Shown here: piece by piece, positions 33,188-50,322 of the stretch | Layout: each line of letters begins with the position of its first letter | Numbering within the stretch: position 1 is the stretch's first letter | From: Selaginella tamariscina | Lineage: Eukaryota > Streptophyta > Lycopodiopsida > Selaginellales > Selaginellaceae | Direction: 5' to 3' | Assembly (NCBI GenBank): GCA_003024785.1 | Contig: PUQB01000063.1 | Span: forward strand, 228,563-292,562 | Length of the DNA: 64,000 nt | Translations under genes and position numbers: made by a program | Notes under the pieces: generated by a model | What the model was told of the DNA's origin: nothing | Databases searched by the model: none | The model's input: only the letters and a program-made list of their open reading frames with translations

Positions 33188-34660
33188 CTTTCCCATTCAT
33201 CCAGATCACCAGAGAACACGTATGGAACATTTTTAAATGTGTTGTGTGTGTGATGCTTGACAACATTATTATTAATAATAATCGTTCATCGTGTTAGGAT
33301 CCACAGTTTGATGAATATTATGAAGATATACGTGTCATTAGAGCAAAATTTAATGATTTCTTAATTAACTATGTATTCGAGCTTTTGATGAACAAAGGAT
33401 TGCTTATTAAAATGTATAGTCAATAACCAAACTTCTAGTATTTATATATTGTAAAGAGTATTTAATTGTTAATTTGTAAATTATATAGTTTATTATCTGT
33501 AGCAAAACTATAATAGTTTTCAATCTCTGCAACTCAGTCGTTGAATAGTATATATATATATAATATATATATATATAAATATTATATTATTCCTCATCTG
33601 TTTCTTTAGCACGTAGTTTCAAGCATCAATTGTCATTTTCAACATGTGTACTCAGTTTTATAGTTTTGTTGACTTTAATCAATATTAAGTTTAAATTTGA
33701 AGACGATGACTATCTAAAACACGTATACTTTATATCAATTTTATACGTGCATCGATATAATACATTATATATATATATATATATTAATACAACTTGTTAA
33801 TAGTGCTTGCTTGACCAACGAACTGGACAAGCAAACTTAAGCGCATGATGCGAGACACATGTGAAGATGTGCCTGTACATTATGAAAATGCGCCAATATA
33901 TTACGAAGGTCTTTGAGAATGGGTCAGTGCAACTTACGTACGTAAAGGATTTAAGACTGAAATAAGACGATCTGAGTGTATTATTAAGGAAATATATATT
34001 TGGAAGTGAAAAAGAATGTTATAAAAAACTATTTTAATTCTGAGAATATATTGCATGAAGCATCTACAAGTTTTGCTAAATTAATGTTTATGTTTTAAAT
34101 TACAACACTTGTTTTAATATATAAATATATTTTATTTTATCTAATACTTAAATTATTAATATATATATTTACAAAATTGTAAATAAATTTGAATTCAGTC
34201 CAAGACAAACAAACTGTTCACCACGGATATACTAAGATTTGCCGTTCAAACTTCCTATTAGAGTAGGAAGTTTAAAATTTGATCCGGCCTGAAACATAAT
34301 AATAGTGTATTGCATGTTACCATTGAACGCATCTTCCACGCAACGTTCTTAAACATTACAACGCGGGTCTCCTCTCAGTTTTTCCAAATTATATTCGGTG
34401 CATGAATTTGAAGAGCTCTTAAGCCCATCAAACTGAAGGGCATTTGTAAGAAGTACCTAAAGATTAAGTATAGTAAAAATGCATATTAAATGAAGGGTAA
34501 TTTTTTTTTTTTATGCTTCTTACACGACTAAAGTGTTTCCGAAAGACAAGAAGGCCTTCCAGTTTACGCACTGATGTCAATATTACATTAAAAATAAGAC
34601 GTTTATCTTGTGTTTCTTGTATCCATAGGACTCGTTACAAGGTGAGAGAGTGGCAGGGTT
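33188..34660. other. AT-rich intergenic stretch
   Basis: Very AT-rich DNA with long (TA)n runs near 33551-33580 and 33765-33785. No gene is supported. Confidence 0.5.
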
Positions 34661-34949
34661 CACATTGTAGCCGTTCCTTTACCAGCAAAAGGCCACATGT
34701 CTCCAATGATACATCTTTGCAAGCGTATAGCTGGTAAGAAGAACTGCATGATCTCATTCGTGAAGGTGAAGGAGACGATGAAACACTGGAAGGCACCCAA
34801 GGGATTGAACATGCACCTTGTCTCTCTCCCATTCTCGTACGAATCCCAAGAGGTTTAGATGCAGAATGCTTAAGCAATCATGGTGGGTGAAGGAGGAATT
34901 ATCTCCTGTTTTATCTGCCCTAATTAAAGAGCTCTCTAACAAGGACTAA
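34661..34949 (+). pseudogene. Truncated UDP-glycosyltransferase pseudogene
   Basis: Three frames in succession give HIVAVPLPAKGHMSPMIHLC (the glycosyltransferase N-terminus with its catalytic His), FVKVKETMKHWKAP, LVSLPFSYES, then IPRGLDAECLSNHGG, then WVKEELSPVLSALIKELSN before a TAA at 34947. This is the first fifth to quarter of a family 1 enzyme, of a type different from the intact neighbour at 31.8 kb. At least two frame shifts and the missing rest mark it as a relic. Confidence 0.8.
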
Positions 34950-36140
34950 TTATGTTAAGTCTACACATTATTAAAAAAATTTCTTTCTTCTTTAAAGTGT
35001 ATAAAATTAAAAATGATTTAAAAACGTGAAAATATACGTTGAGTTTTGCGGTAGTTAAGATTCAATGTCGGTTCAATAATAGTGTTCAAATAGGAAATGT
35101 TTATGTTCAAATGTGCATTCGGATAAACGGACATATTCAAATATGACAATAAACACTACATTGGAAAATGAGTTTTCACAATAATATTATTTTCGTGAAG
35201 GTAACTCAACAATTGTGGTATAGTGTTGAAATTAGAATTCGATGTAAAAGTCAAGTGTATTAAATAGAATGAATATGTTAATTAATTTATTTAAAGTTGA
35301 TAATGTGGTTAAAGTATTGTCTAACGTTTTAGTATTTTGAAAATGCTAAATGAAAGTAATATTAAGTGTAATAGTTGTTTAAATTAAAATTATTTAATTT
35401 AAATAAATATAACCTAAAATCTTAATGCATGCATTTTATGCTCAATTTTAATTAACATGACTAACTTAGTTATAGATATATATCTCACACGGTTTAGTTA
35501 ATATGACTAACTTAGTTAGACTAACTTAGTTATAGATATATCTCACATGGGATTCCGGAGATGGAATAATAATTTATAATAATCCAGGGATTTAATATTG
35601 CATTCTTATTAATGCAATTTTAGAGTATATGGCATGGTTTATTAAAAATAGAAATGTTGCATGTCATTACATCTCATTAAGTGATTATACTTCAAACTTT
35701 AAAGGATAATTTGCCTTAACATCTTATTTAAACATAACTCACTAAGAAGATGCGTCTTGCATATCCCCTAGTAGAATGACTTACCCCTCGATGAAGAAAG
35801 AAAAAAGAAATGTAAAGAGAAATAGGGCAACATCGTAAGTTAATATAAATTATAAAACTCTACATTTCAAAAACCTGATTATACATATGGCACCCACACA
35901 TGTTGCAAAACCCAATATGTATATATATAAATAAAAAATTCATATAATGAACGTAAGAACTTAAAATAGAATAGTAAATATTAAAAAGTAAAAGGAAAAA
36001 ACTTAATTGTTGCAACAACAAAGTATACTCGCGTAGATCCTATATGTAACATAAAAGCATCGTCAGATGTGTATTTGCACACAAGAAGTTTTTTTTATAT
36101 AATCAAAACGTATTATTATAGTCTAATAGAATCAAGCCCA
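34950..36140. other. AT-rich intergenic stretch
   Basis: No gene recognised. A ~35-base duplication (TATGACTAACTTAGTTAGA / TTATAGATATATCTCACA) lies near 35455-35550. Confidence 0.5.
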
Positions 36141-36145
36141 TCAAT

Positions 36146-37560
<1,415 letters not shown>

Positions 37561-37603
37561 TTGGATACATGTGGCAGCCAGAATATCCACCTTACTACCA
37601 CTA

Positions 37604-38193
37604 TTATTTTGAGGCAATCGTTTGCCACGCCTTACTCTCGTTCTCCTCTGCTGTGTCCTTGGCTTCCTCTAGTGCAAAATTCAGAGCGTCTACTTGCTCT
37701 TTTAGTTTCACAAGTTGCTCCTGTATATCCGTACATATTATTTCACTTCTCTCTCTATCGCTCTCTTTCACACACACAAACGCAATTAACGAAGTGTGTG
37801 TATTACAGGTAATGCACCTGTCGAACATTCTGCCAGAGATTATCGGTGACAAGGCGAGGTCAAGTGAGGCCAGTAATAACTTGGAAAAGAAGCTTGGGGC
37901 TCGGTTAACTACTGTAGCTACGTCTGCGGAGGTGCGTGCGTGCGTGTGGTATATGCATACCTACTTACCCCTCTCTCTCTCTCACACACACACACTTGAT
38001 CATGGCCACTTTGGGTGTTCTCATGCAATATATGTATGACACTCTTAATGGCCTGAATCCCACCAGTGGCAGCCTCTTTCTCAATCTTCTCTTTGATGGC
38101 ATTGTCTCTCTCCGCCTTCACAAAGCTCAACTCGTTCTCCAAGTTTTGTACCCTCCCATTGAACAAACTCAATATTGCTGCCCAATATAGCAT
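37604..38193 (-). CDS. Fragments of an unrecognised coiled-coil protein
   Basis: Two exon-like minus-strand stretches look coding. About 37996-38193 reads VQNLENELSFVKAERDNAI ... EKIEKEAATGG, and about 37604-37727 reads EQLVKLKEQVDALNFALEEA ... ESKAWQTIASK with a stop at 37604. Both have strong heptad character. A third open stretch between them (about 37812-37928) fits exons on either strand; on the plus strand it has a clean TTACAG acceptor and GAG/GTGCGT donor. No start codon or full gene could be settled and I cannot name the family. Confidence 0.4.
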
Positions 38194-38199
38194 ATAATC

Positions 38200-39430
38200 G
38201 GTTTATATACTTTATTAACGTACACGGATCCAGCATACACATATGCATACACACACGACCTTAGTCTGCAACACAGTACACAATTTAGGGCAAAATGAGG
38301 GCAGAATGAGGGCAGAAATTAAGATAAAATGAAAATATACTTAAAAAAAATTCAACTATATTGTTTTTTTTTTTAATTTTAATTATATGATAAAATAAAA
38401 ATATAAAAATATATTTCTCACATATAAAAATATCCGAGCTCTCACACATAGAGAAAAATATAATTTTTCTCTTTTATTTTAAAAAATTGTAAAAAAAGGT
38501 GGCCGAGTTCATAAACGAATGTATACGGTCATTAAGGGTCCTCACCCCTCCTTTAAATTTTCTTTATAATTTTCAACTTTTCCATTCAAATAAGTTTAAA
38601 TTAAGAAATTATTGCCAAATCACTTGCATTAGCGGTCAAATCTTTTAAAATTCTTAAGTGGTAATTCTTTAAAAAATTAAGTAATTATTAAACTTAAAGG
38701 CGAGTGCGAATCCATTTTTCATTACTTAAAACCCACTTAAGTTAAGTCAAGGGTGGTGCAAAATGACCCTCACTAGCTCTCCCTAGTACACAAGCACATA
38801 TATGCTATTTAGGTAAAACCCAAGTGCGGAAGCCCCGTGACATATGTGAGCATGTGTCTGTGTGTGTTCTGTGTAGTGTATGCATGCATATGTAAAGAAA
38901 CAATCCTATACATATACCAGTGTATTATGTACTAAACACACACACACACACATCACATACACAAAACTAACCTGAACTTATTTATGAGATGTTCTTCAGA
39001 CGTTCATCCCAAAATGCTTATGTAAAACACCACAAAGAAACTGCAACACATGTTGACTGTCATAAAGTAAGACTAGGGAAATTAATATACATAATAACCT
39101 GAGGTATATGTGAATACTAAATATGATTTGATTAAGTCTGGACTCATATAAGATATTTATATTAAGTGTCTCCGTTACTTAATGCCAGGTAAATCTTGAC
39201 ACTCAAATTAACTAGTGCTCATATTAGTGTGCTGAATCTTAATACAAAATGGCACCTCCAACACAGAATATTATACATAATATATATACATAATATATAC
39301 CATGAAACCTTGCCAACCTTGTAAAATGTATATTGTATACACAATTGTACACATACATATACATACACACATACGTACCTGCACACAATTGCTTCACCAC
39401 CAATGAAATCTGCACTGATCTCCATTGAGT
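38200..39430. other. AT-rich intergenic stretch with CA repeats
   Basis: Contains (CA)n near 38937-38952 and AT-rich DNA. No gene is supported. Confidence 0.45.
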
Positions 39431-39439
39431 ATGTTTTGT

Positions 39440-39950
39440 TGGCTCAGGATCGTGCTCCACACAAAACACTGGAGGTTTTGACACCTGGATATATAGCAAT
39501 CAGCGTATCCGGCCCATGTTCATTATATTGTGCATGAAGGCTAGTTACGTCAGCCCAATGAGTCTCCATTCTTCTCTTCATTTGGTTCTCCGTAACTTCC
39601 CATGCAAATTTACGCTTTCCATAGCATGTACTTTGAAATACCTTGACTCGTTCCCATGTAAGACATGTTATCCAAAGTGACATAATATATACCATTGGTT
39701 ATGAGATGCATACGTATTTATTTATATTTAATTTGGTTATAATTTATAATGCAGACACAACATTATGATTTAATATTATTATACCCTTGTATATGGGTTG
39801 CATCCAAATGCACAAGGACTTCTTACAAACCCCCATGCCATGTATTGCCCATGTTTTGCCCTTGAGGCACTTCCCCCTCGGTTTTCCATCGTAGAAGGGG
39901 CTGATTTGGAGAGCCGTTACCAGCATGTTCTCAATAATGTCAAACAACAT
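39440..39950 (-). CDS. Unrecognised exon-like open frames
   Basis: Two minus-strand open stretches have protein-like composition. At 39950-39780: ISPFYDGKPRGKCLKGKTWA, IHGMGVCKKSLCIWMQPIY. At 39660-39485: WERVKVFQSTCYGKRKFAWE, MKRRMETHWADVTSLHAQYN, PDTLIAIYPG. They contrast with AT-rich flanks and may be exons of one gene separated by an intron near 39680-39780. I do not recognise the family. Confidence 0.35.
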
Positions 39951-39959
39951 AGCAAATGA

Positions 39960-41480
39960 CTTTTAAAATTAAAACTAACTACCAAATCAATAATAAGATG
40001 TTGAAAGAAAAATCTGTTCTTTTTATAAATGTGATGATATTATGAAAAGATAAAAGAAATTTGAATTTTAAGATTAGTGTTGATTATTTTGATAGTCCTT
40101 AAATATTAATAGTTATGCTACCATCGACATTTATGGTCATAAATGATTAAGATTAAGAATATATCAAAATTCATAACAGTAATAGATTTAAAACAGCGAA
40201 AATGTACAAAGATAATAAACTGTATGCTAACTATACTTTGCCTCCACAATACTTTGGAATATCCATAGGATATTCATTATACCCTAGAAGTCTTGACTCC
40301 AGCTCGCAGATATATTGGTTTTGTCATGTTCAGACCTTTACCGATCTTTCAATGTCGGGATACTATCGCATGCCGTTCCATGAGCCAAGCCAACATACAG
40401 CACAAAACCAGATGAAACTCCAAGAAAGCCAAACGCCTTGTATAAATCTGGGCAACCTCAAGTCGAGGGCGAAGTAGGTGAAAAATATCACCAAGGAGGA
40501 AGACCAACTCACACCATGCACACTAAGAAAGTATTGGATAATGCCCAAGCCACATGTACCAGCACCCAACCCAACCCCAAGAAGCCCACAAGTCCGTCCC
40601 CAGAAAACACTAGGAAATGCCTAACCCACACCACCCAGTACCCAATAAAGACCTAAAAACTCCCTCAAAGCTACCCAAAACGTGATCAACCAACAAGGTT
40701 AGGCTAATGGTGAATCATTCGGAACACACACTCACCCCACCAAAGAACCACAGTAGCACCATAAAGTGCCTAACCCACACCAGCAGTACCAACTGTAGCC
40801 AACAAACAAACAAACAAACTACCATGCAGCTGAATACAACACCTTAAGAGCCGCATATCTCAAACCACATTCCACTCATCCCCTTTAGTAAAAAGCACCT
40901 AACAGCGATGCGGTAAAACCAAAGGACTAAGACAACGAGTGTAGGAAGATACAATAGGTGAGAAAGCAAGACAAAAACAGCCACACATGAATATATCAAA
41001 ATTCATGTAAGCTTGGTACATAGACACATATTGTAAAAATATATAAATATTCTACATACTTAATAAACTAATTAAGATCACCAGAACATAAGTTGAATCA
41101 ACTCAATGGTTTTTCTAATGATAAAATGTTTAGTTGTAAGTGTATTGTAATAGCTTAAATTATGTGAAGTTAAACACTTTATTTAATAATTCATTATCAA
41201 GATAAAAAAATTAATTAATCATGAAGCATGAAACCCCATATTGATATACAATTTAAATTTAAATGAACAATGATATCTTGAGTAAGTGTTTCTAATCTAT
41301 ATAATCTTGATTTATATAATTAAGTCATCATTTAGTAAGTAAAGCAATTAAGAACATTTGCATAAAACTATGGTCATTTAATCAATTAAAATTATAAATA
41401 TATTATTTATTTATAGCTCAAAAGATTTTGACATACACAATAATTATAATTGTTAAATGTTGGGTTATAAAATATAATTT
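39960..41480. other. Intergenic, CA-rich then AT-rich
   Basis: 40350-40960 is less AT-rich and has C-rich ACCCAACC-type sequence but no convincing gene; the rest is AT-rich. Confidence 0.45.
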
Positions 41481-41489
41481 TCAGAAACC

Positions 41490-41718
41490 AAAGAAGTAAA
41501 AGTTGTTGTTTTGAAATTTAAAGAAGTCACCTTAATACATCTCCCATATGTTGTAAGTGCTATTGATTATTCACATATGGAGATTGTTCAATTGATTACT
41601 CATGATTCTTCATATTATTATAATTACATAGAAAATTTTAGTATTAATATACAAGGGGTATGTGACTCACAAAAGCTGTTTATGAACATAAAAATAGGGT
41701 GGCCATGTATGTTTTAAT
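41490..41718 (+). pseudogene. HARBI1/Harbinger-type transposase fragment
   Basis: A single frame reads LPYVVSAIDYSHMEIV, then FSINIQGVCDSQKLFMNI and IGWP. This matches the order of HARBI1-like transposases: LPNVIGAIDxxHI, HSINVQAVCD, F..V...WPGS. It includes the first catalytic Asp (AID) and the block after it. Nothing before or after extends it, so it is a short relic in AT-rich DNA, from a lineage different from the element at 21.9 kb. Confidence 0.65.
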
Positions 41719-41719
41719 A

Positions 41720-43730
41720 TATTTATTTAATTTTTAATATGCTTGCAAGTAGTGTTCATGACATGTGTGTATAATTGTATTTTTATGGATCTTATGTATT
41801 TATAATTTTAATAAGTCCAAATCTTTGACAAACAAGTTAAATTTAATAAGCATTATCATATGGCTCAGATAGTGGTGGTTTTGATTTTTAAAACAAAGTT
41901 TTTGTTGTTTAAATGATAAATTAAAGATAAAAAAAACAAATTAAACTTAATTGCAACATATTGCATTCTTCACCATATTCTTATCGATATAGAAAAAGCA
42001 AATGTAAAATAAACAATAAGACAATAATAAGAAAGACGACTTGTTGATTATGAAGATTTAATTAATATAATAAGTGAGTTAAAATGTTATTTTATTAACA
42101 ATTACAATAAAAGATATTTAATATGTTTTAAGTTTGATTATAAGATTAATAATAATACGAATAGAATTTGTATTAAATATATGTGTATAAATGTCATCCA
42201 CTTATAAATTTATACTTAAAATTACAAAGGGTTATCTTTAATCTTATGTTTAAGTTTAATTGTTTAATAATTATTTTTAGATTAAATCATTAACTCAATC
42301 GTTAAGTGGTGGTGCAAATTGAAACATTCTTAAGTTATATTTTTTAACTTCAAAGGATTAAGTTATTTTATTTAAGATTTAAAAATGAGAAACAATTATG
42401 ATATAACTAAAACTTATGAGATTGAGAATAAAAGACCTTTATGTTGAGGTCATTCTCAATTGATAAGTATGTATTCTCTCTTCTTGCATGATAGTATACC
42501 ACCCCTATGTCCGCTCCTTAAATAGGGTCCGTTATTAAAGGTTTTGTCATTCTATTATGAAACACAAATTCTTGTATAAGTCTGTTTGTAATGCACAATA
42601 ATCATGTTTTTTTTTTTCTTTTGCTCCATTGTTTATATGCATTTTATACACCGATGTACAACGTTGGGAAGTAAATATACGAGCACTTCTTGGCACATAA
42701 ACCCATTCTGAGAAAGACACCATGGTAAGATTGCATGACTTGCAACCATATACACCACATAAAGCCCCGTATAACTATGAAGTCCAAGAATCTTTGTATT
42801 GGTATTATGATTGAAATAAATCAATCTGCACATTGGAACTCAACAAACTAAGTTATACCATTTTAATTGTAATTCAAATAGTCAAACACTATGGAAATTG
42901 TGACTGCAAATAAGTTAGGAAGGATTGAGAAGTTGTCTAAGTAAGATAACAAAGCATTGGTGCATATAATAATTAAAGAGACTAACAATATGTCCACACC
43001 TGGGAGTGGTTAGACAACAGATAAGGCTCTTGATTAGATATATTTTCACAGTAGAATTGTTCAAAAGAAATCATATCTCAGTGACAAACATAAATCTACA
43101 AGGCTGGCATTTGCTAAGTAGCATTTCTCATGGATTGTTGAGCACTAGGATGCATCATTATTTACTCCAAATCTTAATCACACTGGCAACTTTTAGAAAA
43201 TTATGAATGAAAAATGCAATATAAAATCTTGCAACTACATGATATTATAAAAATGAAAAAAGGTTTTAAAGAAAAATGGGAAGCAATACCTCACAGAACC
43301 TTACTATCAAATTAAATAGAAGCTATTAATTTAAACAAAGTGTAATAATTGTTAAAGTCTATATATTATGTTAAAAAGTGCTCTTATTTTCTTTTACGTT
43401 ATCTTAATTTTCTTTAAAACAATATTATACATACATTGGAAATTTGTAATTTAAAGTTTTACGAATTTCCTCGCTTTATTGGAGTGCTCATAGCTATATA
43501 AATATCATTTCATAATTATAATATATCAAGAATGTACGGTGAGGACTGTTTGTTTGATGAGTCTTCAGGTCAAGGTGAGGATTGGTTTTATTTAATATAT
43601 AATTACCGTATATCTCTCTCTATATGCAAGGAATATGTTAGTTACCATTTTCATACGTGTATACTTGAGTGCGCGTGTGCGTCTTTGTGTATATGTTTAA
43701 ACATTACATATATAATGATTATGTTATCAT
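41720..43730. other. AT-rich intergenic stretch
   Basis: About 2 kb with no supported gene or clear repeat. Confidence 0.45.
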
Positions 43731-43736
43731 TGTTGT

Positions 43737-44765
43737 TTAATCGTCCATCTTTATAAATACTTTGATATATCCATCCTCCTTGTAGAAGAGCTTGTTGTAA
43801 GCATCAGGTGCATCCTCCAGCTTAATCCTGTGGCTAATCATGAAAGTCGGATCAAACTCGCCCGACTTGATATGCTCCATAATGGTCCCAAAGTACCTCT
43901 GTAGCGGGCACTGACCGGACCTCAGCGTGAGGTGCTTCATCATCACCATTCCAATGCCAAAGTGGTTACAGAATCCCACATAGTCCCCGATAATAGAGAC
44001 TCTCCCCCACTTCCTCGCAGCGGTCATGCACTCGTTTATAATGTCTGCCGTGTCGGTCTCCAGTCCGACAGCCTTTCCACTTTATGCACCAGTGAGGTCG
44101 AGAACCGAAAACCTGCCGCCTCGATAGCGGCATCTACACCGTTCGGGACTATCTCCAGGACCTTCTTGGCCACGTCGCTGTGCTGGTTCCTGTCGAGTAC
44201 CTCTATACCAAGCTTGCTTGCTGCAAGCTCGAGTCTCTCAGGAACCCCCGATGATTCGCTTGGCCCCGAGTATCTGAGCCCACCTGGCTGCACAGAGACC
44301 GACGGGACCGAGACCCCATATAGCAACGGAGTCGCCTTAGTCACCTCTCCAAGCATATTGGCATGGTAAGCTGTCCCAGTACGTCGGAGAGGTACAGCGC
44401 CTTCTCGTCCGGTATCTCGTCGGGAATCTGGTAGCAGTTTGTGTCTGCGAACGGTACACGGACGTACTCTGCCTGGGACCCCGGGACACTCCCAAGGCAA
44501 TCCCGTACCCGAAGATGGCGGCGTGCCTGTGGCCGAAGACATTCTCAGAGAGCTTGCTGTCGTTTGTACCGTCAACCCGCTGAATTCCCGGCGCTTGCAG
44601 TAGTCGCACTCGCCACATGCAATGTCTGCGGCTACCACAAACACGGTCACCTTCCTGAACTTGGTCACCTGTACAGCTAGTATATACATTAAAACCGAGT
44701 GTAGTTCTCTCTCTTACACACACAGATATATACACTTATAAACGCACACAGTATACATAAGCGTA

Positions 44766-44819
<54 letters not shown>

Positions 44820-45699
44820 CAACACCGACTATTGTAAAACATCTCTCTCCCTCTCTTACACAGTTTCCACAAAGGATATATAATCTATTATAAACATAAC
44901 CTCTCTCTCTCTTTCACACACACACACACACTATCCATAAGAGTATATATAGCAACACCGTCTATTATAAAACATCTCTTTCCCTCACACACAGTATCCA
45001 TAAGGTATTATACACCAACACCGTAACATCTCTCTCTCTCTCTCTCTCTCTCTTACACAGTATCCACAAAGGATGTCTGCACCAAAAACTGTCTATTATA
45101 AACATATCCTCTCTCTCTCTCTCTCCAATACACCAACACAAAACATCTTCTCTCACAGTATCCACAAAGGAATATACACCAAGACTGTCTATATCCTCTC
45201 TCTATCTCTCTATCTATCTATATTATACACAGTAATCCACAAAGGATATACCACACCAAGACTTTTATATCCCCTCCTCTCTCTTCTCTCTATCTATATA
45301 TACACAGTATCCACAAGGCACCAAGACTGTCTATTATAAACATATCCCTCTCTCTCTCTACACACACACACGTGGACACGAAACTAACCTGGTCTCCAAC
45401 ATCAGCAACCACACCGCATGCCTCATGGCCAAGTATAGAGCCAGGGCAATGGGGACTTCAGCATTGAAAACATGTGTGTCTGAGCCGGAGCAGATGGTGC
45501 ACGCAGTAACCTTGACAATCACGTCCTTGAGATGTGTTATGATCGGCTTTGGTACATGCTCAAGCTTCACCTGCTTCTTTCCCTGCCACACTATCGCCTT
45601 CATTCTCTCGGTCTGCGATGTCGCCGGCTGTGTGGAGCCCTCGGACACCGGCACCTTGCCGGCCAGCTTGTCAAGTGCATTTGCAGCCGAGTTCATCAT
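43737..45699 (-). CDS. Zinc-dependent alcohol dehydrogenase (MDR family), frame-shifted
   Basis: Two minus-strand exons, 45389-45699 and 43737-44668, surround a 720-base microsatellite-rich intron. The start is MMNSAANALDKLAG at 45699. Conserved features: MKAIVWQGKKQVKLEHVPKP, CTIC.GSDTH (catalytic zinc Cys), GHEACG (in a shifted frame), DIACGECDYCKRREFSG (structural-zinc cysteines), GLGPVGL (NAD-binding loop, shifted), LGIEVLDRN, NGVDAAIEAAGFRF, KWGRVSIIGDYVGFCNH and the end GYIKVFIKMDD. The family oxidises alcohols or formaldehyde-type adducts with NAD in the cytosol. At least six frame shifts are needed, several curable by one G: near 45441, 44650 and 44072; others lie near 44575, 44490 and 44370. 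Protein-level conservation on both sides of each shift argues for sequence errors or a very recent pseudogene. Confidence 0.85.
44690..45385 (-). repeat. Minisatellite and CT/CA microsatellites filling the ADH intron
   Basis: Eight or so units of 60-100 bases share (CT)n, CACAC, AGTATCCACAAAGGATAT and CACCAAGACTGTCTATTATA elements. They begin near 44760 and continue to 45360. The intron is otherwise bounded by normal GT and AG sites. Confidence 0.75.
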
Positions 45700-45739
45700 T
45701 TTCGATAGCCTAGAACTCCGGCTGACTATGGAGAATTAA

Positions 45740-46179
45740 GTGAAGAGTACAACTGAGTATGGAGTACAATGCAGGGGGAGTTTATACATACTTTATCGTC
45801 CAATGAGAGCTCGACAAGCTAACGTCTACATGTAGCTACATAAAGTATACGCGGCAAATGCATTTCCACCAGATGTAAAGCTACAAAGCTTCACTGCCAA
45901 ATATGTGAAGTTACATATTTTGTCATCTTGCATGGTAATATCGATTTGGATGGGAGCCTTATCACAAATGTTTAACATTATATTTAGTGATACACACATG
46001 TCATATGTATATATATATGGAGAGAGAGAGAGAGAAAGCACCAACTAATACAATATAGATATATCAGTTCGATTTACAAGTAAAAATGAAGCGATAAATC
46101 AATTGTCAAAATCTCAAATTTTAAGCTAACAAACATAATTACGTAAAAAATTTGCCATCAACACTGTAAATGCAGAAAA

Positions 46180-46248
<69 letters not shown>

Positions 46249-46640
46249 CACTGACTCACAATATATCTGATTATGACATCCTACATAAATACATAATTAT
46301 ACAATTACTTCTGTATGTGCATATATTCCTATATATGTGTATGTTAAGATTACCTGGCAACTAGTTGCCCAAAAGACTCATCTGCTGTTGCTAACTGCCA
46401 AAACTATCATCACACAATGAATACAGAGAAAAAAAATAGAGAGTTAAAAACATGAAAAATCAGTATACCATATATATAACAAATGTATATATGTACTATA
46501 ACTACTTATAAGTAGTATATATACATAACTATATTATCTAAATTTACACACACATATATAAAAAAAATTTAAAATTTAAACAGGTATACACATGAACATA
46601 TTTATTTATATGTATATTTAAACAATAGATAATTCGCATA
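45740..46640. other. Intergenic with a long (TC)n run
   Basis: Between the ADH start and the 3' end of the TRAUCO-like gene. A (TC)n tract of about 24 repeats is followed by (AC)n at 46183-46250. No gene seen. Confidence 0.5.
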
Positions 46641-46672
46641 AGCATACCTGATTTATTTAGTTGTTGTAATAG

Positions 46673-50069
<3,397 letters not shown>

Positions 50070-50322
50070 AGCCAGGAGCCCTCCCGATTGCCCTGTTTTA
50101 GGGTTGAAAAGATTCTTAAGATTCCATGTTTTAGGGCTAATACGATTAGCCTGGGTTGAAAAGCTTATTAAGATTTGTCAAGCCATTTTAAATTTGTTAA
50201 TATATTTACCCTTAACTTAGTTGTGGTAATTTATTTCCCTTAATGTAATTATTATCCTTAAGCAAAATCTTTAACCTAGTCATAAGTTGTGGGCTTAATT
50301 ATTTAATGATTCTTAATTGAAT

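Noticed and set aside
34635-34942. Minus-strand frames over the 34.7 kb fragment
   Set aside because: The plus strand shows glycosyltransferase N-terminal motifs, so the minus frames are shadows.
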